Of a DNA stretch of 64,000 bases, positions 32,902-40,742 are shown piece by piece (positions within the stretch are counted from its first letter, which is position 1; every line of letters begins with the position of its first letter). The position numbers and the translations under genes were made by a program. The notes beneath the pieces are model-generated. The model searched no databases. It was given only the letters and a program-made list of their open reading frames with translations, and was not told the origin of the DNA. This DNA comes from JAALLB01 sp017643495 (GTDB taxonomy: Bacteria > Pseudomonadota > Alphaproteobacteria > Rhizobiales > Rhizobiaceae), in the NCBI GenBank assembly GCA_965216105.1, contig OZ244147.1, forward strand, positions 3,100,001 through 3,164,000, in the 5' to 3' direction.

Positions 32902-34404
32902 ATGTCGAAAATCATCGTGTCGGGAACCGGGGACACAGCGCTCACCTTTGATGACGTTTTGCTGCAGCCCGGCCACAGCAACGTCATGCCCGGACAGGTC
33001 AACATCACTTCGACGGTTGCCGAAGGCATTACGCTGAACATGCCCATTCTTTCAGCCGCAATGGATACGGTAACCGAATCACGGCTCGCCATTGCCATGG
33101 CGCAGGCTGGCGGCATGGGCGTGATCCACAGAAACCTCTCTCCTGCGGCGCAGGCAGAAGAAGTGCGGCAGGTAAAGAAATTCGAATCCGGCATGGTCGT
33201 CAATCCGCTGACCATCGGCCCGGATGCCACCCTGCAGGAAGCGCTTGACCTGATGAACGCAAACCGCATTTCAGGGGTCCCCGTGGTCGAGAATGGTGGT
33301 GATGGCGGCCATGTCACCGGCAAACTTGTCGGCATCCTTACCAATCGCGATGTGCGCTTTGCTTCCAACAAGAAGCAGAAAGTGCGCGAGTTGATGACGC
33401 ATGAAAACCTGATCACGGTTACCGAGGGCGTTGACCAGTCTGAAGCCAAGCGCCTGCTGCACCAGCACAGGATTGAAAAACTGCTGGTCGTCGACAAGGA
33501 TTACCAGTGTGTCGGCCTGATCACCGTCAAGGATATCGAGAAATCACAACTCAACCCGAATGCCGCCAAGGATGACCAGGGCAGATTGCGGGCAGCCGCG
33601 GCAACCACGGTAGGCGATGACGGGATTGAGCGCGCCCAGATGCTGATTGATGCGGGAGTAGACCTGTTGGTGGTCGATACTGCACACGGTCACAGCCAGA
33701 AGGTTCTGGATGCGGTGGCAAGGATCAAGACCCTTTCCAATTCAGTAAAAATTCTCGCCGGGAACGTTGCCACTTCTGACGGTACGAAGGCACTGATCGA
33801 TGCAGGGGCTGACGCGGTAAAGGTCGGCATCGGCCCCGGTTCGATCTGCACCACGCGTATCGTTGCCGGCGTAGGCGTACCGCAACTTTCCGCGATCTTC
33901 TCGGCAGTCGAGGAAGCACAGAAGGCAGGTGTGCCGATCATTGCCGATGGCGGCATCAAGTTTTCCGGTGACATCGCCAAGGCGATTGCAGCGGGTGCGT
34001 CCGTCGCCATGGTCGGATCGCTCCTTGCCGGCACAGACGAAAGCCCGGGCGAGGTTTATCTCCATCAGGGCCGTTCCTACAAGTCTTACCGGGGCATGGG
34101 GTCTGTCGGCGCCATGGCTCGCGGTTCGGCAGACCGTTACTTCCAGGCGGAAGTGACCGACAACCTGAAACTCGTACCTGAAGGCGTTGAAGGGCAGGTT
34201 CCCTACAAGGGGCCGGTATCGGCTGTTGTTCACCAGCTTGCCGGTGGCCTCAAGGCTGCGATGGGATATGTGGGTGCCGAAACAATCACCGAGTTCCAGG
34301 AACGCGCAACCTTCGTGCGGATTTCGGGAGCGGGATTGCGTGAAAGCCATGCCCATGATGTTTCAATCACCCGTGAAAGCCCCAACTATCACAGGACATC
34401 ATGA
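32902..34404 (+). CDS. guaB: IMP dehydrogenase
   Basis: Oxidises IMP to XMP with NAD, the committed step to guanine nucleotides. The 500-residue protein has a TIM barrel interrupted by a CBS-domain pair (about 95-215), with catalytic Cys316 in GPGSICTTRIV and the flap KSYRGMGSVGAM. The start MSKIIVSGTGDTALTFDDVLLQ matches the family except for a slightly longer N-terminus. Its stop codon overlaps the ATG of the MAPEG gene (ATGA), and rsmB follows. The 194 bases before it show no recognisable regulatory RNA. Confidence 0.96.
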   Translation: MSKIIVSGTGDTALTFDDVLLQPGHSNVMPGQVNITSTVAEGITLNMPILSAAMDTVTESRLAIAMAQAGGMGVIHRNLSPAAQAEEVRQVKKFESGMVVNPLTIGPDATLQEALDLMNANRISGVPVVENGGDGGHVTGKLVGILTNRDVRFASNKKQKVRELMTHENLITVTEGVDQSEAKRLLHQHRIEKLLVVDKDYQCVGLITVKDIEKSQLNPNAAKDDQGRLRAAAATTVGDDGIERAQMLIDAGVDLLVVDTAHGHSQKVLDAVARIKTLSNSVKILAGNVATSDGTKALIDAGADAVKVGIGPGSICTTRIVAGVGVPQLSAIFSAVEEAQKAGVPIIADGGIKFSGDIAKAIAAGASVAMVGSLLAGTDESPGEVYLHQGRSYKSYRGMGSVGAMARGSADRYFQAEVTDNLKLVPEGVEGQVPYKGPVSAVVHQLAGGLKAAMGYVGAETITEFQERATFVRISGAGLRESHAHDVSITRESPNYHRTS

Positions 34405-34859
34405 TGATTGCCGAATTTCTCTGGACCGGAGCGGTCGACTGGAAAATCCGCCTGCTGGTCCTCGCCCTTGCCGGACAAATGATCCTCACGATCTGGCTTT
34501 ACGGCAAGATGAGCAAGGCACGCATGAGCGCGGGACGCGAGGGCAAGATCACGGCGGAAACCTACCGTGTGGTGGGAGCCGAGCCGCCGGAACTTGCCAT
34601 CTATACACGGGCGGTTGCCAACCAGTTCGAACTGCCGGTCATGTTTTACGCGGTCGTGATTGCCGGGCTTGCCATCGGCACATCCAGCTGGATCACTGTG
34701 GTGCTCGCCTTTGCCTTTGTCGCCTTGCGGTTTGTCCATGCACAGGAAATGGTTTCGGAAAACAAGGTAATGACGCGGCGCAAGAAATTCCTGTATTCGG
34801 TGCGTGTCTTCATCGTTCTTCTGGTCGAGTTCGTTTTCTCCGCCATGGTCTTCATTTAA
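34401..34859 (+). CDS. MAPEG family membrane protein
   Basis: A 152-residue protein with four predicted membrane helices and the MAPEG layout. A conserved polar patch after helix 1 (AETYRVVGAEPPELAIYTRAVANQFELPVMFYAVV) contains the E-x2-R-type and N-x-x-E residues that bind glutathione or lipid in characterised members. Catalytic function is not certain for bacterial forms. It overlaps guaB by four bases, and nine bases separate it from rsmB, so the three genes are probably one transcript. Confidence 0.86.
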   Translation: MMIAEFLWTGAVDWKIRLLVLALAGQMILTIWLYGKMSKARMSAGREGKITAETYRVVGAEPPELAIYTRAVANQFELPVMFYAVVIAGLAIGTSSWITVVLAFAFVALRFVHAQEMVSENKVMTRRKKFLYSVRVFIVLLVEFVFSAMVFI

Positions 34860-34868
34860 GGGCGAAAC

Positions 34869-36167
34869 ATGCGTCTTGGTGGCAGGATACAGGCAGCAAT
34901 CGAGGTTCTCGACGACATTGAAACGAGACGGCGACCGGCTGCTGACGCGCTGAAAGACTGGGGGCTCAACCACCGGTTTGCCGGTTCGGGTGACCGCGCG
35001 GCAATCGGCAATATTGTTTACGACTGTCTGCGGCGGAAAAAATCGCTGCACTATCTTTCCGGCGGAGAAACCAACCGGTTGCTGGTCTTCTCACTGCTCG
35101 TCAATGATTGGGGAATGAAACCCGCAGAACTGCACGACCAGTTGAAGGATGACCGGTTTGCACCCGAACTGCTGAGCGCAGATGAAATTGCCCGCATGGA
35201 GAAGCGCGACCTTTCACAAGCGCCTGCCGATGTTCAGGCAGATGTGCCGGAATGGTGTGTTCCAAGCTTCGAGGCAAATTTCAGTGAGGCCTGGATTGAT
35301 GAACTCAAGGCCTTTGGCAACAGGCCGCCGGTGGACATGAGGGTCAATACGCTTAAGGCAAGCCGCGAAAAAACACTCAGGCAAATTGCCCGAACCGGCG
35401 CGAAACCCACTCCGATTGCCCGGCACGGCATGCGTATCGAGACCCCGGAACCGTTTGCCCGCCAACCCAATGTTCAAGTGGAAGAAGCATTCCGGAAAGG
35501 CCGGTTTGAAATCCAGGATGAAGGAAGCCAGATTGTCGCCGATCTGGTTTTTGCCAGGCCGGGGGAAAGTGTGCTGGACTATTGTGCCGGTGCAGGCGGG
35601 AAAACCCTGGCACTCGCAGCGGCAATGGAAAACAAGGGGCAGGTTCACGCTTACGACAGCGACAAGTCGCGGCTGGCGCCCATACACGAACGCTTGAAAC
35701 GGGCCGGAACGCACAACGTGCAGGTCCATGCCCCGGAAGATGACCTTTCCGCACTGCATGGACGGATGGACCGGGTGGTACTGGATGCCCCTTGCACAGG
35801 ATCAGGCACCTGGCGGCGGCGGCCCGATGCAAAATGGCGACTGGATACCAAGAACCTTGAACAGCGCCTTGAGCAACAGGAGCAAGTGCTTCAGGCCGGC
35901 GCACCGTTCGTCAAGCCGGGCGGCTATCTCATATACATTACCTGTTCAATCTTTCCCGAGGAAAACGAAAACCAGGTCTATTCCTTTGTCGAAGCAAATC
36001 CGGAATTCGAGATCATATCAGCCGGAGGGGCATGGGAAGAGCTTTACGGGTATGACAAACCGGCACCGTGGTCATCCGACATGCAAACCATCACCCTGAC
36101 ACCGGCCTCGACAGGGACTGACGGGTTTTTCTTCTGTGTCATGGAGCGTGCCAAGCGCCAAGCCTAG
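34869..36167 (+). CDS. rsmB: 16S rRNA cytosine-5 methyltransferase, RsmB/NOP family
   Basis: A 432-residue methyltransferase. The N-terminal region is NusB-like and truncated relative to E. coli RsmB. The catalytic domain has the SAM loop DYCAGAGGKTLAL, catalytic Cys309 in LDAPCTGSGTW and second Cys359 in YITCSIFPEENE, the pair required by this family. The target is probably a cytosine of 16S rRNA such as C967, but the exact base cannot be read from sequence. It is the last gene of the guaB-MAPEG-rsmB run and converges on a LysR gene. Confidence 0.9.
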   Translation: MRLGGRIQAAIEVLDDIETRRRPAADALKDWGLNHRFAGSGDRAAIGNIVYDCLRRKKSLHYLSGGETNRLLVFSLLVNDWGMKPAELHDQLKDDRFAPELLSADEIARMEKRDLSQAPADVQADVPEWCVPSFEANFSEAWIDELKAFGNRPPVDMRVNTLKASREKTLRQIARTGAKPTPIARHGMRIETPEPFARQPNVQVEEAFRKGRFEIQDEGSQIVADLVFARPGESVLDYCAGAGGKTLALAAAMENKGQVHAYDSDKSRLAPIHERLKRAGTHNVQVHAPEDDLSALHGRMDRVVLDAPCTGSGTWRRRPDAKWRLDTKNLEQRLEQQEQVLQAGAPFVKPGGYLIYITCSIFPEENENQVYSFVEANPEFEIISAGGAWEELYGYDKPAPWSSDMQTITLTPASTGTDGFFFCVMERAKRQA

Positions 36168-36185
36168 CAAAAACCGTCTGGGCAT

Positions 36186-37082
36186 CTATACCAGTGTGGC
36201 TTTCAGATACGTTTCAAGCCTCTCGAAAACCAGATGGATCCGGCGGCTGGTATACAGTTCGCGGTGTGTGATCAACCAAACCGGAAACCTGATCGGGGGA
36301 ATGTCGAGATCAAGCTGCACCATCCCGGAATATTTGCTGCCTACCTGTTCCGACATGATCGAGATGCCAAGCCCTGCCCTGACCATTTGCCAGGCAACAA
36401 GACCACTTGCGGAGTTATGCGTAAAGTTCGTTTCGGAAAGTGAGACCCCGATTTCCTGCAAATGCGCTATCAACCGCCCGTTATCACCAAACCCCACAAA
36501 TCCGTGTGATTGCAATTCATCAACTGTTCCGGGCTTTCCGTTCTTCTCCAGATAGGAGCTGGAAGCATAAAAATGGGCGCTGGCATTGCCGATAAACCGT
36601 GAAACAAGGTGCGGCTGTCCGGCCTCTGTATGGCGAATGGCAATATCCGCTTCCCTGCGCAACAGATCCGTGATCTGGTTTTCAGCCAATACCTCGATCT
36701 CGATCAGCGGTGCTTCCTGATAAAGCGAGACAAGAAAGGCGGGCAGGTTTTCTGCGGCCATGACATCGCTGGCCGTGATGCACACCTTGCCCTCAATCGC
36801 CTGCGACCGGCCGGATGCAGCAAGGGAGACCTTTCGCGCCGCATCCCCCATTTCCCGCACATGTTCCAGCAATTCCATGCCGGAAGGGGTCAGGACAAGC
36901 GATTTACCGACCCTTTCAAACAGTGTGACGCCGAGCTGGTTCTCAAGGGCCGATACCTGCCTGCCCAGCGTCGGCTGGGTCAGTCTCAGCGCACGGGCAG
37001 CAGCCGACAGGGAGCCTTCCTCTGCAGTTACAAGAAAGGCCCGCGTCTGGTTCCAGTCAAACGATACAGATTTCCAATTCAT
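36186..37082 (-). CDS. LysR-family transcriptional regulator
   Basis: A 298-residue regulator. Its HTH region is FDWNQTRAFLVTAEEGSLSAAARALRLTQPTLGRQVSALENQLG, followed by the substrate-binding domain from about residue 97 (GKVCITASDVMAAENLPAFLVSL). The ATG at 37082 (MNWKSVSFDW) gives the family N-terminus; the open frame extends a further 51 codons into the divergent gene and is rejected. It is divergent, 85 bases apart, from a SAM methyltransferase gene, the likely target. Confidence 0.9.
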   Translation of the reverse strand: MNWKSVSFDWNQTRAFLVTAEEGSLSAAARALRLTQPTLGRQVSALENQLGVTLFERVGKSLVLTPSGMELLEHVREMGDAARKVSLAASGRSQAIEGKVCITASDVMAAENLPAFLVSLYQEAPLIEIEVLAENQITDLLRREADIAIRHTEAGQPHLVSRFIGNASAHFYASSSYLEKNGKPGTVDELQSHGFVGFGDNGRLIAHLQEIGVSLSETNFTHNSASGLVAWQMVRAGLGISIMSEQVGSKYSGMVQLDLDIPPIRFPVWLITHRELYTSRRIHLVFERLETYLKATLV

Positions 37083-37167
37083 GCATTTATGTATATCAAG
37101 AATACCAATTTTGGGAATTCCTGTTCTCATTTGCATATGCAATATGTTCCCGAAAAGGATCCTGCCC

Positions 37168-37806
37168 ATGCAAAACTCACTGAAATTCTGGAACGATGCC
37201 GCCGGGAAATATGCCCGTTCACCCATCAAGGACATGACGGCCTATGAAAAGACCATGGAGCGCACGCGCAATTACCTGAAGAATACGGATGACGTTCTGG
37301 AGCTGGGATGTGGAACCGGGTCGACCGCCTTGCTGCTGGCTGACGCGGCAGGCAGGATCACCGCAACCGACCTGTCACCGGAAATGATCGCCCTGGCAAA
37401 AGGCAAGCTGGACCAGTCAGATATCGAAAACGTTGAATTCAGGGCTGCCAGCGTTGAAGATGCGCTTGATAACGGACAGGAACATGATGTGGTGCTGGCG
37501 TTCAACCTGTTGCACTTGCTGGAAGACAGTGCAGGCGTGATTGCCAGGGCACACCAGGCAATCAGACCGGGTGGATATTTCATCTCGAAATCCGTTTGTC
37601 TTCCATCGGGCACTCCATCGTTCAAGTTCGGAATTATGAGACTTGCCATTCCGGTCATGCAGTTCTTCGGCAAGGCACCTTTTGTGAAATTCATGAGCAC
37701 TTCCGATCTGGACAAGCTTGTCGAAGAGACCGGGTTCCGGATCGTCGAAACGGGCAATTATCCAGCTTCGCCGCCAAGCCACTTCATCGTTGCGCAAAAA
37801 TGCTGA
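37168..37806 (+). CDS. Class I SAM-dependent methyltransferase
   Basis: A 212-residue soluble enzyme with motif I VLELGCGTGSTALLLA, acidic residue in TATDLSPEM, and the motif IV-like HDVVLAFNLLHLLE and RPGGYFISKS. It resembles UbiE/Methyltransf_11 enzymes, including those acting on small molecules or lipids; the substrate is unknown. The start was set at the ATG with an AGGA sequence upstream. A much longer frame running through the divergent LysR gene is not credible. Control by the neighbouring LysR protein is inferred. Confidence 0.87.
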   Translation: MQNSLKFWNDAAGKYARSPIKDMTAYEKTMERTRNYLKNTDDVLELGCGTGSTALLLADAAGRITATDLSPEMIALAKGKLDQSDIENVEFRAASVEDALDNGQEHDVVLAFNLLHLLEDSAGVIARAHQAIRPGGYFISKSVCLPSGTPSFKFGIMRLAIPVMQFFGKAPFVKFMSTSDLDKLVEETGFRIVETGNYPASPPSHFIVAQKC

Positions 37807-37897
37807 CTGCAACGGTTGCGTGTTCGCCACGGACAGGCCCTTCCGTTAGACATGAAGACAGGTGACAGTCGGCCGAACGAGCATCCACAAGCCGAGG

Positions 37898-38599
37898 TCA
37901 CGGTTTGGCGGCAAACCCGGAAATCAGCCTGGCGAGATATGACTTGCGCTTCAACAAGAAACCGGTCAGCAATTCGGGATAGTTCTCACTGACAGCATTC
38001 ATGATACTGGGGCGGCTAGCAAGCTTGCTGCGCCATTCGGCGAGCCGTGGCAATCCATCCAGCATGTACAACCCCGCCTGTTGTTCGAACGTGTCGAAAT
38101 ACCGGTACACAGGGCCAAAAGCGGCATCTACAAGCGAAAATTCCAGACCGGAGAAGAAAGGACCTGCACCACGGGCTTCCAGGTCTTTTTCCAGACGGAC
38201 AAATCCTTCGCGAAGCTTTTTCTGTTTTTCGCGGAAGTCCTCCTCTGTCTTGGCATTGTACAAGCCTGCAATCAGGTTCAACAGGCCCGATGCAAACTCT
38301 ATCCAGCCACGATGACGGGCACGCTCCAGCGCTTCACCCGGGTGCAACGGATTGGGTTGCGTTTCCTCCAGATATTCCACAATCACCGCTGATTCAAAAA
38401 CAACGCCTGAAGACCCCGCTCTGCCAACCTGAAGCAGCGGCACCTTGCCAAATGGTGAAATTTTCAGGAACCAGTCCGGCTTGTCTGCCAGGTCGATAAA
38501 AGTCCGCTCGAACCCGACCCCCTTTTCAGCAAGGGCGATGGCTGCACGCTGTACATAGGGGCACAGTGGATGGCTGACGAGTGTTAGTTCTGATGTCAT
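37898..38599 (-). CDS. Glutathione S-transferase family protein
   Basis: A 233-residue protein. The N-terminal thioredoxin-fold domain has the omega-type site HPLCPYVQRA (Cys13), the cis-Pro of GKVPLL and the FESAVIVEYLEE glutathione site. An all-helical C-terminal domain starts at about residue 90. The cysteine at the active site suggests a thiol transferase or dehydroascorbate-type reaction rather than conjugation. It is divergent from a MarR regulator, with three palindromic sites between them, so repression by that regulator is likely. Confidence 0.9.
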   Translation of the reverse strand: MTSELTLVSHPLCPYVQRAAIALAEKGVGFERTFIDLADKPDWFLKISPFGKVPLLQVGRAGSSGVVFESAVIVEYLEETQPNPLHPGEALERARHRGWIEFASGLLNLIAGLYNAKTEEDFREKQKKLREGFVRLEKDLEARGAGPFFSGLEFSLVDAAFGPVYRYFDTFEQQAGLYMLDGLPRLAEWRSKLASRPSIMNAVSENYPELLTGFLLKRKSYLARLISGFAAKP

Positions 38600-38682
38600 G
38601 GCGGTTACCTTTCCGGATTAATGGGGCATGAACCGCCGGGCATATCGAAACCGGTAAGCGTTAACTGGCAGGTTCAAACAAG

Positions 38683-38742
38683 ATGCATTTGCATGCATAT
38701 AAATGCATTTGCATCTTGTTGTCAATCTTGATGCAATCGCAT
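38683..38742. promoter_or_regulatory. Triple palindromic operator between GST and MarR genes
   Basis: The 12-base palindrome ATGCATTTGCAT occurs at 38683-38694 and again at 38703-38714, exactly 20 bases apart (two helical turns). A variant, ATGCAATCGCAT, lies at 38731-38742. The first two sit in a larger near-palindrome (CAAGATGCA ... TGCATCTTG). The region is the 165 bases between the divergent GST and MarR genes. Cooperative binding of MarR-type dimers on one face of the DNA is the simplest reading. Confidence 0.65.
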
Positions 38743-38764
38743 GTACATGCTATCTGCTGTTGTC

Positions 38765-39196
38765 ATGAGCAAACCTGTACTGACACAATCGCACATCACC
38801 GCCTGGGCAAGGCTGGTTCGTGTTTCCACCCATGTGCTGCAGGCGATCGAATCCGGACTGAAAGACGAAGGACTGCCCCCCTTGTCATGGTATGACCTGC
38901 TGCTGGAACTGGACCGGATCAAGCCGGAAGGGTTGCGACCGTTCCAGCTACAAACAGAGATGCTGATACCCCAGTACAACATGTCCCGGCTTCTGGACCG
39001 TATCGAGAAAGCCGGGCATATCCACCGTCAAAGTTGTGACGAGGATGGCAGGGGACAGATCATTCATATTTCGCCATCGGGTGAGACATTGCTCAAAAGG
39101 ATGTGGCCGGTTTACCGGCGGGTGCTTGAAACACAGATCGGCGAACGATTCAGCGAGAAAGATGCCGTAAAGCTGTCTGACCTGCTCGACATATGA
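38765..39196 (+). CDS. MarR-family transcriptional regulator
   Basis: A 143-residue winged-helix dimer protein with the recognition region FQLQTEMLIPQYNMSRLLDRIEKAGHI and wing DEDGRGQIIHISPSGE. Start: ATG at 38765 (MSKPVLTQSH). An in-frame ATG at 38741 would place the start inside the third operator copy and has no ribosome site. It is divergent from the GST gene and probably controls both that gene and itself. The ligand is unknown. Confidence 0.86.
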   Translation: MSKPVLTQSHITAWARLVRVSTHVLQAIESGLKDEGLPPLSWYDLLLELDRIKPEGLRPFQLQTEMLIPQYNMSRLLDRIEKAGHIHRQSCDEDGRGQIIHISPSGETLLKRMWPVYRRVLETQIGERFSEKDAVKLSDLLDI

Positions 39197-39368
39197 CACC
39201 GGGACATCAGGCAGGCTGAAGTGTCATGCGGGCATTCAACCGGCACGGATAACCGACGCTGCAAAACATCCGGGCTTTGCATAATGCAAATGGATACAGG
39301 TTTCATCGCCACCGGAATTGTTTCCGGCAGGGCTTGCGAATCACATAAGTGTCTGCTTATATGTTTTC

Positions 39369-39680
39369 ATGGAAAACGAACTCTTCAAGGCACTGGCTGA
39401 CCCGACACGAAGAACCATTCTGGAGAAGCTTGCGCATGAAAGCATGAATGCAAGTACCTTGCGTGACGGCATGAATATCAGCCAGCCCGCCATGTCCCAG
39501 CATCTTGCCGTGCTTTGCAAGGCCCGTCTTGTCCGGCAGGAACGCCAGGGGCGTTATGTCAATTATGAAGTGGACCCTGACGGGCTTGTGGCAATTGCAA
39601 ACTGGCTAACAAGATATCGCGCCTACTGGCCGCAGAAAATCGACGCACTGAAATCGCTTTTGGAGGAAATGGATCCATGA
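39369..39680 (+). CDS. ArsR-family transcriptional regulator
   Basis: A 103-residue winged-helix repressor. It starts MENELFKALADPTRRTILEKL, with HTH residues MNISQPAMSQHLAVLCKARLV and wing RQERQGRYVNYEV. The CxC metal-binding motif is absent, so it is probably not a metal sensor. It overlaps the SRPBCC gene by four bases (ATGA), a very common ArsR-AHSA1 arrangement. The ATG at 39369 is the first that gives the family N-terminus. Confidence 0.9.
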   Translation: MENELFKALADPTRRTILEKLAHESMNASTLRDGMNISQPAMSQHLAVLCKARLVRQERQGRYVNYEVDPDGLVAIANWLTRYRAYWPQKIDALKSLLEEMDP

Positions 39681-40036
39681 ATATTTCAAACCCGGAAGCA
39701 ATGCCGATTGCGGTGGAACAGGAGTATCTTCTGGACGCAATGCCGGAAAAAGTCTGGCGGGCAATCACGAAGCCTGAGCATCTTGAGCGATGGCTGACTG
39801 ACGATAGGCTGGAAACAGCAGAGCCGGTATTTTCAGAGTATCAGCGAGAGGTACGTTACAGGTTATGTGATCCTGAGCCGCCTTATCTTGCCAGCACAGT
39901 CATTTTCCAGATCGAACCGGTCGAAGGTGAACAAACCCTGCTGAAAATACGTCACCAGTTGACAGATGCCCGCCTGAACCGGTCGCCGCCACGTGCAGCC
40001 AATGGCAATCGCCGTTTGCTGATGCTTGCCGCCTGA
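39677..40036 (+). CDS. SRPBCC domain (AHSA1-like) protein
   Basis: A 119-residue START-like fold protein. It begins IAVEQEYLLDAMPEKVWRAITKPEHLERWL, the usual AHSA1 first strand and helix. The length is at the short end for the family, and the C-terminal helix is reduced to a low-complexity tail (SPPRAANGNRRLLMLAA). It probably binds a small hydrophobic ligand, and its function is tied to the translationally coupled ArsR regulator. Confidence 0.83.
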   Translation: MNISNPEAMPIAVEQEYLLDAMPEKVWRAITKPEHLERWLTDDRLETAEPVFSEYQREVRYRLCDPEPPYLASTVIFQIEPVEGEQTLLKIRHQLTDARLNRSPPRAANGNRRLLMLAA

Positions 40037-40070
40037 CACCCATCAAAAACAAACCAGACAGGAGTTCGCC

Positions 40071-40682
40071 ATGCGCGACACAATGCAACTCGTCCCCATG
40101 GTGGTCGAACAATCCGCTGGCAGCGAACGGTCTTTCGACATTTATTCGCGCCTGTTGAGGGAACGGATCATTTTTCTGAACGGTGAAGTCAATGATGATG
40201 TATCAGCACTTGTTTGCGCGCAGTTGCTGTTTCTGGAAGCCGAAAATTGTGAACAGCCCATCCAGTTCTACATCAACTCGCCGGGCGGGGTCGTTTCCAG
40301 CGGGTTCGCCATGTATGACACGATGCAGTATATCCGCGCACCTGTTCATACCCTTTGCATGGGAACGGCACGCTCCATGGGCTCTTTCTTGCTTATGGCG
40401 GGAGCGCCCGGAAAACGCGCTGTTTTGCCCAATGCCAGCGTGCTAATCCACCAGCCTTCCGGCGGGTTTCAGGGACAGGCCTCGGACATGCTCATTCATG
40501 CAGAAGAAATTTTGCGAACCAAGAAACGTGTGACAAGGCTGTACTCGGAGCACTGCAAGCGCAGCTTCGAGGAGTTTGAAAATGCCATGGACAGAGACCG
40601 GTTCATGACTGCGGAAGAGGCAGTTGAATGGGGTATTGTTGACTTCATTCTCACAGAACGCAAGCCGGAGATTACCGGTTAA
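40071..40682 (+). CDS. clpP: ClpP-type serine protease, accessory paralogue
   Basis: A 203-residue proteolytic subunit. The catalytic triad is intact: Ser102 (GTARSMGSF), His127 (LIHQPSGG) and Asp176 (DRDRFMT), with the same spacing as E. coli Ser111, His136 and Asp185. The oxyanion loop INSPGG is present. The conserved A-A before the Ser is changed to A-R. An AGGAG sequence precedes the ATG. There is no clpX or lon next to it; instead it follows ArsR-SRPBCC by 34 bases. It is therefore probably one of the extra ClpP copies found in rhizobia rather than the housekeeping one. Confidence 0.9.
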   Translation: MRDTMQLVPMVVEQSAGSERSFDIYSRLLRERIIFLNGEVNDDVSALVCAQLLFLEAENCEQPIQFYINSPGGVVSSGFAMYDTMQYIRAPVHTLCMGTARSMGSFLLMAGAPGKRAVLPNASVLIHQPSGGFQGQASDMLIHAEEILRTKKRVTRLYSEHCKRSFEEFENAMDRDRFMTAEEAVEWGIVDFILTERKPEITG

Positions 40683-40695
40683 AGAGGCAATTGCA

Positions 40696-40727
40696 GCAGC
40701 CGCCCTGCACCCATCAAGCGCGGCTGC
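40696..40727. terminator. Hairpin between convergent clpP and dehydrogenase genes
   Basis: Perfect 8-base stem GCAGCCGC/GCGGCTGC with a 16-base loop, between two convergent genes. No T tract follows on either strand, so it is a weak terminator candidate. Confidence 0.3.
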
Positions 40728-40742
40728 CCTGTTGCTGTTGTC

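Noticed and set aside
36760..37167. N-terminal extension of the methyltransferase through the divergent LysR gene
   Set aside because: It would read antisense through the regulator; the ATG at 37168 has a ribosome site and the family length.
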